Below, piece by piece: positions 1-8,287 of a stretch of 26,926 nucleotides of DNA. The stretch comes from an uncultured Eubacteriales bacterium (GTDB lineage Bacteria; Bacillota; Clostridia; Christensenellales; Christensenellaceae), in contig CACZNR010000009.1 in NCBI GenBank assembly GCA_902782475.1, forward strand, positions 1 to 26,926, in the 5' to 3' direction. Position 1 is the stretch's first letter; every line of letters starts with the position of its first letter. Made by a program: the position numbers and the translations under genes. The notes under the pieces are model-generated. The model did not search any database. It was not told the DNA's origin and saw only the letters and a program-made list of their open reading frames with translations.

Positions 1-1
1 G

Positions 2-196
2 TTCGTTAAGGGAGACAGGATAAACATCCTTTCACCTGACAGGAACAACTACAACAGGGAATTCGTAATGGAAGGATTCCTTGATACCGAAGGGAATGAA
101 AGGGATCAGGCACCGCATCCTCAGGAGATACTCAGGATCAGGTGTCCGTATGATCTGAGACCCGGAGACATACTGAGGACGGTCCTTGAACAATGA
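2..196 (+). CDS. Peptidase U32 family protein, C-terminal end (partial)
   Basis: This is the last 64 codons of a gene whose start lies before the window. The reading frame opens at base 2 and ends at TGA 194-196. The sequence contains FVKGDRINILSP, a later QAPHPQEILRIRCPYDL and a final LRPGDILR, which match the small beta-barrel C-terminal domain of U32 peptidases (collagenase-like proteases, some of which act in RNA modification). The catalytic part is outside the window, so the subfamily cannot be told. The stop overlaps the start of the sirtuin gene (ATGA), so it is the first visible member of the following operon. Confidence 0.75.
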   Translation, partial: FVKGDRINILSPDRNNYNREFVMEGFLDTEGNERDQAPHPQEILRIRCPYDLRPGDILRTVLEQ

Positions 197-918
197 TCAG
201 AGATAAAGTAATAAGCACCATAGAAGAGAGCAGTAACATAGTATTCTTCGGAGGAGCCGGAGTGTCCACAGAGAGCGGGATACCGGATTTTCGGAGTGCA
301 GACGGCATATATAACAGCAGTGATTCACTTATCCCTCCGGAAGAGATATTAAGCCATACCTTTTTCATGAAGCATCCGCATGAGTTCTATGATTTCTATT
401 ATCATCACATGATATTTGAGGATGCAAAGCCCGGGGTGACACATCTGGCCCTTGCAAGACTTGAGCAGAGAGGAAAGCTTCGTGCTGTCATCACCCAGAA
501 TATCGATGGCCTTCATCAGAAGGCAGGAAGCAGGAATGTGATAGAGCTCCACGGAACAGTCAACAGCAACTACTGCATGAGATGCGGAAGATTCTATCCG
601 CTTTCATACATAGTTTCATTCAAGGGAGACGTACCTGTATGTGAGGATGACGGGGACATCATAAAACCAAAGGTCGTACTTTACGAAGAGGGCCTTGACC
701 AGGATGACATCATGCGTTCAGTACAGTACATTTCAGAAGCCGATACCTTAATAGTCGGAGGCACATCCCTTAATGTCTATCCTGCAGCAGGTCTCATAAG
801 GTATTTTGGCGGGAAGCATCTGATACTCATAAACCGTGATGAGACACCATATGATCATCTGGCCGAGTACGTGATACATGATGACCTAAGCTCTGTATTC
901 GGAGAATTTCTAAAATGA
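193..918 (+). CDS. Sir2-family NAD-dependent protein deacylase (sirtuin)
   Basis: Sirtuins remove acyl groups from lysines in cytoplasmic proteins using NAD+, giving nicotinamide and O-acyl-ADP-ribose. The 241-residue length is normal for a bacterial sirtuin. Residues 20-35 hold the NAD-binding motif GGAGVSTESGIPDFRS, residues 101-108 hold TQNIDGLH, and His120 in ELHGT is the expected catalytic base. GTSLNVYPAAG (190-200) is the second NAD-contacting segment. The zinc site is unusual: Cys128, Cys131 and Cys150 are present, but the fourth position (153) is Asp, in VPVCEDDGDIIKP. Asp could bind the metal, or zinc binding could be weak. The start overlaps the upstream U32 stop, and the stop overlaps the glycerate kinase start, so translation is probably coupled. 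The cellular substrates cannot be inferred. Confidence 0.93.
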   Translation: MIRDKVISTIEESSNIVFFGGAGVSTESGIPDFRSADGIYNSSDSLIPPEEILSHTFFMKHPHEFYDFYYHHMIFEDAKPGVTHLALARLEQRGKLRAVITQNIDGLHQKAGSRNVIELHGTVNSNYCMRCGRFYPLSYIVSFKGDVPVCEDDGDIIKPKVVLYEEGLDQDDIMRSVQYISEADTLIVGGTSLNVYPAAGLIRYFGGKHLILINRDETPYDHLAEYVIHDDLSSVFGEFLK

Positions 919-2009
919 AGATAGTACTAGCACCTGATTCCTTCAAGGGCAGTCTTACACAGGAAGAGGCCATAGCGGCCATGACTGACGGCATCAGGGA
1001 AGTCAGTGAAGACATCATAATAGATAGCATCCCTGTGGCTGACGGAGGGGAAGGGACCCTTTATTCAGTAAAAAGGCTTTTCGGCGGGCAGACCGTGACA
1101 AAAAAGGTCACGGGACCGTACGGGGACCCGGTGGAGGCAAGCTACCTTCTGAAGGCCGGTACGGCTCTGATCGAGATGGCGGAGAGTTCAGGGCTCAATC
1201 TCACTGACAAGAGGGATGTCATACATTCTTCAACATATGGTACGGGAGAGCTCATCATGGATGCTGTCAGAAGAGGTGCAAAAAGGATATACGTCACCTT
1301 TGGAGGCAGTGCCACGAATGACGGGGGAGCAGGCATACTCTGCGCTCTCGGGTTCAGGCTCACCGATGATGAAGGAAATGACATAGAACCGTCAAATTTC
1401 GGACTTCAGAGGCTTTACTGTATAGATGATTCAGGAGTGGACGGAAGGCTCTATGACACTGAGTTCATCCTTGCCTGTGACGTAAGGAACACTCTGTGCG
1501 GAAAGAACGGAGCCACATATGTCTTCGGTCCCCAGAAGGGTGGAAGAGGCGAAGAACTTGAGATCATGGATTTCAACCTTTTCAGGTACGCAGGGCTGCT
1601 GGAGAAGCAGACAGGAAGGAAGATACTTTCTGTGGAGGGTAGCGGAGCTGCAGGCGGAGCGACTGTACCGTTCCTGGCATTTTTTGATTCCAGGGTGGAA
1701 AGAGGCATAGACTTCGTGCTGTCACTGTCCGGATTTGAAGACAGGATAGGGGATGCTGATCTCATATTTACAGGTGAAGGAAGATACGATTCTCAGACTG
1801 GATACGGCAAGGTCATATCCGGGATCAGGCAGGCAGCAGACAGAAAGGGCGTAAGGCTCATCGTTTTTGCAGGAAGCACTGAGATGGATGAGAAAGATGT
1901 ATTTGAGATAAGCGACAGGACAAGGAGCCTTGAATATAATATGGCAAATGCCTATGAGAATCTTAGGCATTGTACGGCAGGTTTTCTTAGAAGGGAGATA
2001 TCAAAGTGA
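915..2009 (+). CDS. Glycerate kinase (GarK/GlxK family)
   Basis: Phosphorylates D-glycerate, most members of this family giving 2-phosphoglycerate that feeds glycolysis. The 364-residue protein opens with KIVLAPDSFKGSLT, followed by PVADGGEGT near residue 42 and GGSATNDGGAG near residue 135. These are hallmark motifs of the type I glycerate kinase family. The later ADLIFTGEGRYDSQT segment is also typical of the family. The ATG at 915 overlaps the sirtuin stop by four bases, and GGAG lies ten bases upstream of it. Its neighbour glyA at the end of the operon makes serine/glycine, so a shared link to serine-glycerate carbon flow is possible but is inference. The 2-kinase versus 3-kinase specificity cannot be settled from the sequence. 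Confidence 0.92.
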   Translation: MKIVLAPDSFKGSLTQEEAIAAMTDGIREVSEDIIIDSIPVADGGEGTLYSVKRLFGGQTVTKKVTGPYGDPVEASYLLKAGTALIEMAESSGLNLTDKRDVIHSSTYGTGELIMDAVRRGAKRIYVTFGGSATNDGGAGILCALGFRLTDDEGNDIEPSNFGLQRLYCIDDSGVDGRLYDTEFILACDVRNTLCGKNGATYVFGPQKGGRGEELEIMDFNLFRYAGLLEKQTGRKILSVEGSGAAGGATVPFLAFFDSRVERGIDFVLSLSGFEDRIGDADLIFTGEGRYDSQTGYGKVISGIRQAADRKGVRLIVFAGSTEMDEKDVFEISDRTRSLEYNMANAYENLRHCTAGFLRREISK

Positions 2010-2728
2010 GTACAGTTCTTGTTACCGGATCCTCAAGAGGGATAGGAAGGGCAATAGCCAGGAAGTTCTACAGTGAAGGATATAACCTGGTCATAAACTA
2101 TAACAGAAGAGATGACCTGGTGGATGAACTTGAAAGGGAGTTTCCCGGTGCACTCATAGTAAAGGCCGATATCTCATCCGAAGAAGACGTGGAAAGGCTT
2201 TTCAGGGCTGCTGAAGAGAGATTTCTTGGTATAGATGTCCTGGTTAACAATGCGGGCATATCTGAATCCGGTCTTTTCATAGACAAGGACAGAAATGACT
2301 ATGACAGAATAGTGGGCATCAACGTATATGGAATGCTCAACTGCACAAAACAGGCACTGAAACTCATGCTCAGGAAAAAGAAGGGGAGCATAGTAAACAT
2401 CTCTTCCATATGGGGCGACAAGGGAGCCTCATGCGAGAGCCTTTATTCCCTTACCAAGGGAGCTGTGAATGCTTTTACGAGATCCATAGCAAAGGAATAT
2501 GCGGAAGAGAACATAAGGGTGAATGCGGTGATGCCGGGCTTCATAGATACAGAGATGAACAGCGGCTATACTGCTGATGAAAGAAAGGCTCTAGAGGATG
2601 CGATACCTCTTGGAAGGGCAGGGACTCCGGAGGAAGTGGCAGACCTGGTGTATTTCCTTGCAGGTGATCAGGCTTCATACATAACAGGCCAGCTCATATA
2701 CTGTGACGGCGGATGGTCTGTGGAATAG
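2006..2728 (+). CDS. SDR-family reductase, YmfI-like (candidate EF-P 5-aminopentanone reductase) or FabG-like
   Basis: A 240-residue classical short-chain dehydrogenase/reductase. The NADPH-binding TGSSRGIG is at 7-14, NNAG at 81-84, and the catalytic set is Asn106, Ser134, Tyr147 and Lys151 (YSLTK). PGFIDTEM follows at 177-184 and the end ITGQLIYCDGGW is typical. The segment NISSIWGDKGASCE (131-144) resembles the YmfI group, which reduces 5-aminopentanone on elongation factor P in Bacillus. FabG (3-oxoacyl-ACP reductase) is the other reading. No other fatty acid synthesis gene is nearby, which mildly favours YmfI. The start is GTG at 2006, overlapping the glycerate kinase TGA, with AGGGAG a suitable distance upstream. 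Family assignment is firm; the substrate is inferred. Confidence 0.88.
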   Translation: MSTVLVTGSSRGIGRAIARKFYSEGYNLVINYNRRDDLVDELEREFPGALIVKADISSEEDVERLFRAAEERFLGIDVLVNNAGISESGLFIDKDRNDYDRIVGINVYGMLNCTKQALKLMLRKKKGSIVNISSIWGDKGASCESLYSLTKGAVNAFTRSIAKEYAEENIRVNAVMPGFIDTEMNSGYTADERKALEDAIPLGRAGTPEEVADLVYFLAGDQASYITGQLIYCDGGWSVE

Positions 2729-2736
2729 GATAAAAA

Positions 2737-4632
2737 GTGGAACTTATAAACATAAATGACGTCTCTCTGAGCTTTGGGGATGAAGAGATACTAAATGACA
2801 TCTCCCTTACTGTAAGAGACGAGGACAAGATAGGAATAATAGGTGTCAACGGAGCGGGAAAAACGACTCTGTTCAGGCTCATAATGGGAGAGCTTGAATG
2901 CACTTCGGGAAACATAATCAGGAGAAAGAACCTGAATATCGGATATGTTCCCCAGAGGGTGGAATACCATTCACAGCGGACTGCATATGAGGATGCCCTT
3001 GAAACGTTTTCTGATCTAATTCATCTGGAGGAACGGCTAAATGAATTAAATGAGCAAATGATAGCATCCTCTACCATGGAGTCCGTGGAAGCATACAACA
3101 GGACACAGGAGCGCTTTGTAAACGAAGGAGGTCTTACATACAGATCCCTTACAAGGTCCATGCTTCTTGGACTGGGCCTTTCAGAGAATGAGCTCGATAT
3201 TCAGATCGAGAAGCTCAGCGGCGGCCAGAGGACCAGGGTGCTCATAGCAAAGATACTTCTTTCAAAGCCAGACATACTCCTTCTGGATGAGCCTACGAAC
3301 CATCTCGACATAGAGGCACTGGAGTGGCTTGAAAAATATCTTTCTGATTACAGAGGCTCCATCCTTGTCATCTCCCATGACAGATATTTCCTGGATAATT
3401 TCGTAAACAAGATATTTGAGATCTCCTTCACAAGGGGAGAACTGTATAACGGCAACTATACCAAGTATGCACAGCTCAAGGAGGAGAGGGATGAATTCCT
3501 CCGCCGTGACTATGCCAAGAAAGAGCGGGAAGTACAGCGCATAGAAGCCATGATCGAACAGCAGAAGCGCTGGAACACCGAAAGGTCATTCATAACTGCA
3601 AGGCACAAGGAAAAGATGGCTGACAGGATCAGAAAGACCATGGTAAAGCCATCCGAAAAGGAAAAGAGCATCAGGATCTCATTTTCAGAGGACAGGAAGT
3701 CCGGAAATGATGTTCTGAGGATCACAGGCGTTTCCAAGAAGTTTGGGGATACTGTTCTGTTCCGTAATGCCGGTTTTGAGATAAAGAGAAATGACAGGGC
3801 CTTCATACTGGGAAGGAACGGAACGGGAAAGACGACACTTTTAAGGATGATACTTGGTGAGGTGGAGGATTTCGAAGGAGAGATATTCATAGGCACCAAT
3901 GTGGACATAGGCTACTATGCACAGGGTCAGGAGAACCTTCCAATGAATGACACCATAATCGAGGCGGTATACAAGAATACTGATGAGACTCAGCTTGGAA
4001 AGATAAGGAACATACTTGCACTGTTCCTCTTCACGGACGATGAGGTGGAGAAGAAGGTCTCATCTCTGTCCGGAGGAGAGAAGGCCAGGGTGGCTCTTGC
4101 CATACTCATGCTCTCCGGATGCAATCTGCTGCTCCTTGATGAGCCTACCAACCATCTGGACATGGCTACAAGGGAGATACTTGAAAATGCCCTTTTAAGA
4201 TATGATGGCACCATACTTGCAGTATCCCACGACAGATATTTCATAAGGAAGCTTGCTACAAAGGTGATAGAGCTGGACAGGGACGGAACTGACATCTATC
4301 CGGTGGATTATGACCAGTATCTTTTCGACAAATCCAAGAAAACAGTGGATGAGGCTCCTGTCCAGAAAAAGAAGTCTGATGCAGGAGAAGAGTACAGAAG
4401 GGCAAAGGAAGCGGAAGCAGAGATAAGGAAAAGGAAAAACAGGTTTGCAAAACTGGAGGAACTCATACAAAACACGGAAGATAAAATAAATATTCTTACA
4501 AAAGAGCTTGAAAATCCTGAAATCTCCAGTGATTATGGTAAACTTATGGATACCAATTCCAGGATAGAAGCTCTGACGACACAGCTGCAGGAATATTACA
4601 CTGAATGGGAGGATCTTGCGGAGCTCTTATGA
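2737..4632 (+). CDS. ABC-F family ATPase (YdiF/Uup type)
   Basis: A 631-residue soluble protein with two ABC ATPase domains and no membrane segments, so it belongs to the ABC-F group that acts on the ribosome rather than in transport. Domain 1 has Walker A GVNGAGKTT at 36-44, signature LSGGQRTR at 160-167 and Walker B LLLDEPTNHLD at 181-191. A charged linker (about 240-305) joins it to domain 2, which repeats GRNGTGKTT, LSGGEKARVALA and LLLLDEPTNHLD. The last 90 residues are a lysine/glutamate-rich coiled coil, as in Uup and YdiF. The start is GTG at 2737, eight bases after the SDR stop, with a modest AGGA. Translation-factor and antibiotic-resistance ABC-Fs share these motifs, so the exact role is open. 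Confidence 0.94.
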   Translation: MELININDVSLSFGDEEILNDISLTVRDEDKIGIIGVNGAGKTTLFRLIMGELECTSGNIIRRKNLNIGYVPQRVEYHSQRTAYEDALETFSDLIHLEERLNELNEQMIASSTMESVEAYNRTQERFVNEGGLTYRSLTRSMLLGLGLSENELDIQIEKLSGGQRTRVLIAKILLSKPDILLLDEPTNHLDIEALEWLEKYLSDYRGSILVISHDRYFLDNFVNKIFEISFTRGELYNGNYTKYAQLKEERDEFLRRDYAKKEREVQRIEAMIEQQKRWNTERSFITARHKEKMADRIRKTMVKPSEKEKSIRISFSEDRKSGNDVLRITGVSKKFGDTVLFRNAGFEIKRNDRAFILGRNGTGKTTLLRMILGEVEDFEGEIFIGTNVDIGYYAQGQENLPMNDTIIEAVYKNTDETQLGKIRNILALFLFTDDEVEKKVSSLSGGEKARVALAILMLSGCNLLLLDEPTNHLDMATREILENALLRYDGTILAVSHDRYFIRKLATKVIELDRDGTDIYPVDYDQYLFDKSKKTVDEAPVQKKKSDAGEEYRRAKEAEAEIRKRKNRFAKLEELIQNTEDKINILTKELENPEISSDYGKLMDTNSRIEALTTQLQEYYTEWEDLAELL

Positions 4633-5300
4633 ATCATTCATTGCTTGAAAAAAAGATAGGTTATTCATTCGAAAATAAGAATCTTCTTACGGAAGCTCTC
4701 ACCCATTCATCCAAGGGACTTGAGTATTCATACGAACGCCTTGAGTTCCTTGGAGATGCAGTACTTGAGCTGGTAGTCAGCGAGAATCTGTTCGTTGAGA
4801 ATCCTGGTTTTACAGAAGGCCAGCTTACTTCCATGAGGTCCAAGCTGGTAAGGGAGGATTATCTCTCAAAATGGGCTCTGGAGAACGGTCTTGGGGAGTT
4901 CCTGATACTAGGAAAAAGTGAGGAACACTCCGGAGGAAGACAGAAGAGATCCATTTTATGTGATATGGTCGAATCGATAATAGGGGCAATGTATCTTGAC
5001 AGCAGCTTTGAACAGGCTAAGAGATTCTGTCATGATGTGCTTTTCAGCGGTAACGGCATAAAGCTGGAAACAGACTACAAGTCTGCCCTTCAGGAATTGA
5101 TACAGAAAGACGGAAAGGATCATCATATAGTATATGAGATCGTGAAGGAAGAAGGCCCGCCCCATTCCAGGACCTTTTACAGTAAGGTCACTGTGGATGG
5201 CAGGGAACTTGGCCAGGGGAAGGGTTCTTCCAAAAAGGAATCAGAAAAGAAAGCAGCACAGACTGCTTTGAAAGTTTTGGCGGAGGTTGAAGAATGTTGA
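4629..5300 (+). CDS. rnc: Ribonuclease III
   Basis: Cuts double-stranded RNA, including rRNA precursors. The catalytic domain holds the signature [14 protein letters not shown], and [13 protein letters not shown] supplies the second acidic pair. The C-terminal third, from [11 protein letters not shown] to [11 protein letters not shown], is a double-stranded-RNA-binding domain with [15 protein letters not shown] chose ATG 4629, which overlaps the ABC-F stop (ATGA) and has GGAG five bases upstream; an in-frame ATG at 4605 inside the previous gene would add eight residues but has a poorer context. From 4629 the protein has 223 residues, the usual length. In many Firmicutes rnc sits with smc and ftsY; here it lies instead between an ABC-F gene and glyA. 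Confidence 0.97.
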   Translation: MNHSLLEKKIGYSFENKNLLTEALTHSSKGLEYSYERLEFLGDAVLELVVSENLFVENPGFTEGQLTSMRSKLVREDYLSKWALENGLGEFLILGKSEEHSGGRQKRSILCDMVESIIGAMYLDSSFEQAKRFCHDVLFSGNGIKLETDYKSALQELIQKDGKDHHIVYEIVKEEGPPHSRTFYSKVTVDGRELGQGKGSSKKESEKKAAQTALKVLAEVEEC

Positions 5301-6535
5301 ATTATGAAGAGGTAAGGAAGACTGATATCGAAGTTTTCTCTGCCATGGAGGAAGAACTCGGAAGACAGAACAGGAATCTGGAACTGATAGCTTCTGAGAA
5401 CATAGTCTCTGAGGCAGTAATGCAGGCCATGGGATCCCATCTCACAAACAAATATGCCGAGGGTTATCCCGGAAAACGTTATTATGGCGGATGTGAATAT
5501 GTGGACATAGTCGAGAGACTTGCCATAGAAAGAGCAAAGAAGCTGTTTGGAGCAGAACATGCAAACGTACAGCCGCATTCAGGTGCACAGGCAAACATAG
5601 CTGTCTATTTTGCACTGCTGGAGCCTGGTGACACCATAGTTGGAATGAACCTTGCTCACGGTGGACATCTTACACACGGAAGTCCAGTGAACATATCAGG
5701 TAAGTATTTCAATGTCGTACCTTACGGAGTCAATGAAGTCACAGAACAGATAGATTATGACGAACTGGAAGAGATCGTAAGGAAGAACAGACCGAAGCTG
5801 GTGGTGGCCGGAGGAAGTGCATATCCAAGAAAACTCGATTTTGAAAGGTTTGCACAGATAGCTCATGAAAACGGTGCACTTCTCATGGTGGACATGGCTC
5901 ATATTGCAGGACTTGTTGCAGCAGGGGTACATGATAATCCGTTCCCGCATGCAGACATAGTCACATCGACCACACATAAGACACTGCGTGGCCCGAGAGG
6001 AGGCCTCATACTCTGCAAGAAGGAGTTTGCAAAGGCAATAGACAAGGCCATATTCCCGGGCACACAGGGAGGTCCTCTCATGCATACCATAGCTGCAAAG
6101 GCTGTATGCTTCAGGGAGGCTATGGAGGACAGTTTCATTGAATACCAGAAGCAGGTCGTAAAAAATGCCGCAGTCATGGCTGAAAGGCTGAAGGCAAATG
6201 GTCTTAGACTGGTGTCCGGGGGTACGGACAATCATCTGATGCTGGTGGATGTAAGTGAGAAGGGAACTACGGGAAAAGAGATAGAAGCTCTTCTGGACAG
6301 GGCACACATAACCGTGAACAAGAACACCATTCCATTTGAGAAGCTCAGTCCTTTCGTAACAAGTGGCATAAGGATCGGAAGTCCTTCCATAACCTCAAGG
6401 GGAATAAAGGAAGACGAGGCTTCTGTCATAGCAGACCTGGTATCCAGGATCATCTATGAGAAGGAAGATTCGATCGAATCTGTTGCAGCAGAAGTGGACA
6501 GGATCTGCAGCAGTCATCCGGTATATGTATCCTGA
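5294..6535 (+). CDS. glyA: Serine hydroxymethyltransferase
   Basis: A PLP enzyme that interconverts serine and glycine with tetrahydrofolate, supplying one-carbon units. The 413-residue length is standard. Conserved features include LIASENIVS (31-39), [15 protein letters not shown] (54-68), HSGAQAN (95-101), the Asp200-containing [10 protein letters not shown] and the PLP lysine Lys229 in [14 protein letters not shown]. The start overlaps the end of rnc by seven bases. It is the last gene of the seven-gene operon and is followed directly by a strong terminator hairpin. Confidence 0.98.
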   Translation: MLNYEEVRKTDIEVFSAMEEELGRQNRNLELIASENIVSEAVMQAMGSHLTNKYAEGYPGKRYYGGCEYVDIVERLAIERAKKLFGAEHANVQPHSGAQANIAVYFALLEPGDTIVGMNLAHGGHLTHGSPVNISGKYFNVVPYGVNEVTEQIDYDELEEIVRKNRPKLVVAGGSAYPRKLDFERFAQIAHENGALLMVDMAHIAGLVAAGVHDNPFPHADIVTSTTHKTLRGPRGGLILCKKEFAKAIDKAIFPGTQGGPLMHTIAAKAVCFREAMEDSFIEYQKQVVKNAAVMAERLKANGLRLVSGGTDNHLMLVDVSEKGTTGKEIEALLDRAHITVNKNTIPFEKLSPFVTSGIRIGSPSITSRGIKEDEASVIADLVSRIIYEKEDSIESVAAEVDRICSSHPVYVS

Positions 6536-6548
6536 AAAAGCATAGGAT

Positions 6549-6587
6549 AAAAGTCAGGGACGTGTCGGTTGAGGCACGTCCTTTTAT
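6549..6587. terminator. Bidirectional terminator between glyA and the MocR-like gene
   Basis: GGACGTG (6558-6564) pairs with CACGTCC (6575-6581), with AAAAG before and CTTTTAT after, so the hairpin has a T-run on either strand. It ends the glyA operon on the + strand and overlaps the stop codon of the converging MocR-like gene. Confidence 0.85.
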
Positions 6588-7663
6588 CTTGTCTGGGACT
6601 GGTGGACAGCCTTTCTTTTTGCTCTTCTTACCCTGTTTATATGTCTTTCGAATTCTCCTGAATCCAGAAGCTCTGTTATCACTAGCTGTTCAAGTGTAGG
6701 AACGGTGCATGAATAGGCTCCGACTATCCTGTAGTAGTCCTCGCACAGCTTTTTAGGCAGAACCATGTAGCCGACCCTTATGGAAGGGGAGATGGTCCTG
6801 GAAAAGGAGTTAAGGTATATTATGTTGTCGTTTTCTGATAGCAGGAACAGGGTATCCTCATTTTTCCTTGAAAGGGAGTATTCTGAAGAATAGTCATCCT
6901 CTATGATGAAGCGGTCCTTTTCTGCCCACCGTATATATTCATAACGTTTGGAGGCGGAAGCGGATATCCCGCTTGGATAGCTGTTGTACGGTGTCACGTG
7001 AAGGACACTTGCCTTTGATGAGGCAAGTTCTGAGCTCAGTATGCCATCCTGGCCCAGCTGCAGTTCTTCGAACCTTACACCAAGGGATTTGTAGATGGTG
7101 TGTATCTGGCTGTAGGAAGGTCTTTCAAGGGCATATATCCGCTCATGACCCAGCAGCAGCACAAGCATTCCGTACAGATATTCTGAACCGGAGCCAACGA
7201 TTATCTGTGAGGAGTCCACGTCTATGTTCTTGGATCTGGAAAGGTATGAGCGGATGGCATTTCTCAGCTCATGCATTCCTGTATTGGGAGACCTGGAATA
7301 GATGTATTCGCCTGAGACAGAGAGGACTTTCCTTACAGCCCTTGCATATGACTGCAGCGGAAACAGGTCTTCTGATACCTGATGGTCAGAAGAAACGCTG
7401 ATGGCCTGTTCGTGGTCAGGGAAGGAGAGGAAGCTGTCAGTCTTCTTGTAGGCCACGAAGTATCCGCTCCTTTCACGGGATTCGATGTAGCCTTCATCTT
7501 CAAGTATGGAATAGGCTCTCTGTATGGTTATGACGCTTACGTTCCTGGAGTCGGCAAGAGTCCTCTTTGACGGAAGTTTGGTTCCGTACACATATGCTCC
7601 GTCGACTATGTTGTCCCTTATCTCCTGATAGATCCTCAGATATGCAAAACCTTTATTGTTCAT
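6584..7663 (-). CDS. MocR/GntR-type regulator with degenerate aminotransferase domain
   Basis: A 359-residue protein. Residues 5-72 form a GntR winged helix (YGTKLPSKRTLADSRNVSV and the following RAYSILEDEGYIESRERSGYFV). The rest is a type I aminotransferase fold, as in PdxR and GabR, which sense PLP. EDDYSSEY (255-262) keeps the Asp and Tyr expected to contact PLP. However, the residue at the PLP lysine position is Arg289 (SFSRTISPS; codon AGG at 6799-6797) instead of Lys. The protein also ends right after the HINRVRRAKRK helix, about 80-110 residues short of usual MocR proteins, and only 48 bases separate its stop from glyA. The ATG at 7663 has AAGGG seven bases upstream. It is transcribed divergently from an ECF S component, a likely target. 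It may be a PLP-independent regulator or a decaying gene. Confidence 0.85.
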   Translation of the reverse strand: MNNKGFAYLRIYQEIRDNIVDGAYVYGTKLPSKRTLADSRNVSVITIQRAYSILEDEGYIESRERSGYFVAYKKTDSFLSFPDHEQAISVSSDHQVSEDLFPLQSYARAVRKVLSVSGEYIYSRSPNTGMHELRNAIRSYLSRSKNIDVDSSQIIVGSGSEYLYGMLVLLLGHERIYALERPSYSQIHTIYKSLGVRFEELQLGQDGILSSELASSKASVLHVTPYNSYPSGISASASKRYEYIRWAEKDRFIIEDDYSSEYSLSRKNEDTLFLLSENDNIIYLNSFSRTISPSIRVGYMVLPKKLCEDYYRIVGAYSCTVPTLEQLVITELLDSGEFERHINRVRRAKRKAVHQSQTR

Positions 7664-7761
7664 ATGCTATCCCTTCTGGTTATATAAAAAATATAGATAC
7701 TGGTTATTTTTATAATACCAAATTATCATATAATGTAAATATGTAAAGGAGAGGACCTAGT
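7664..7761. promoter_or_regulatory. Divergent promoter region with direct repeats (candidate MocR operator)
   Basis: The 98-bp AT-rich gap between the MocR-like gene and the ECF gene has two exact copies of CTGGTTAT (7676-7683 and 7700-7707), 24 bp apart start to start, plus a related inverted ATACCA at 7715-7720. MocR regulators such as GabR and PdxR are known to bind direct repeats. TATAAT occurs at 7711-7716 and 7729-7734 as candidate -10 boxes for the + gene, but no good -35 is visible. AGGAGAGG at 7747-7754 is the ECF gene ribosome binding site. Confidence 0.45.
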
Positions 7762-8286
7762 ATGAACAGGAACAGGATAATCAAACTGACAGTATCGGCA
7801 TTGTTTCTTGCCATCAATATCGTGCTTAGCTCAAGCATCTTTTCCGTGGCAGTGCCCGGAGGGCATGTATATCTCAACGATGTCCTGATAGTTCTTGCAT
7901 GCGTTCTCCTTGATCCTCTTGAAGCCACCATAGTTTCGGGACTGGGAGCCTTTCTTGGAGATCTGTTCTTCTATCCTGCGCCGATGTTCGTTTCACTGGT
8001 GGTGAGGGCACTGCAGGGATTCCTGATATCAGTGATAGCACACAGGACCATGAAGGAAAGACCCTTTGCTGCATCCGTATGGGGAGCTGTGATAGGAGCG
8101 ATAATAATGATCGTGGGATATTCACTGGGAAGAGCATACATCTATTCAACTCCTGAGTATGCGATTCTGAAACTTCCTTATCAGATACTGCAGGCGTTGG
8201 CAGGAGTAGTCCTTGGAGAGATACTATGCTGGGCAACAGGGATCAGGAAGCTTTACAACAAAACAGTTAACAATATGACCTATTAA
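7762..8286 (+). CDS. ECF transporter S component (substrate-binding membrane subunit)
   Basis: A 174-residue hydrophobic protein with about six membrane segments and little else, typical of S components that capture vitamins and dock on the shared EcfA/A'/T module. The N-terminal RIIKLTVSALFLAINIVL and the loop PGGHVYLNDVLIVLA followed by GLGAFLGDLFFYPA are characteristic of this fold. No EcfA or EcfT gene is in the window, as expected for group II systems with a shared module. The substrate is not readable by eye. The divergent MocR-like regulator suggests a vitamin B6 compound (PdxU-like), but hydroxymethylpyrimidine, thiamine, folate or others are possible. The start has AGGAGAGG seven bases upstream. 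A strong terminator follows. Confidence 0.85.
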   Translation: MNRNRIIKLTVSALFLAINIVLSSSIFSVAVPGGHVYLNDVLIVLACVLLDPLEATIVSGLGAFLGDLFFYPAPMFVSLVVRALQGFLISVIAHRTMKERPFAASVWGAVIGAIIMIVGYSLGRAYIYSTPEYAILKLPYQILQALAGVVLGEILCWATGIRKLYNKTVNNMTY

Positions 8287-8287
8287 T

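Noticed and set aside
4605..4628. Eight-residue extension of RNase III
   Set aside because: The ATGA overlap at 4629 with GGAG upstream is the more typical coupled start and matches the usual RNase III N-terminus.
5696..6307. 203-codon open frame on the minus strand inside glyA
   Set aside because: It lies wholly within a clear glyA gene, has no recognisable motif, and its Cys/His/Tyr-rich translation is typical of an antisense shadow.
6536..6583. Possible frameshifted continuation of the MocR-like C-terminus
   Set aside because: Only 48 bases separate its stop from glyA, taken up by the terminator; the missing 80-110 residues cannot be there.
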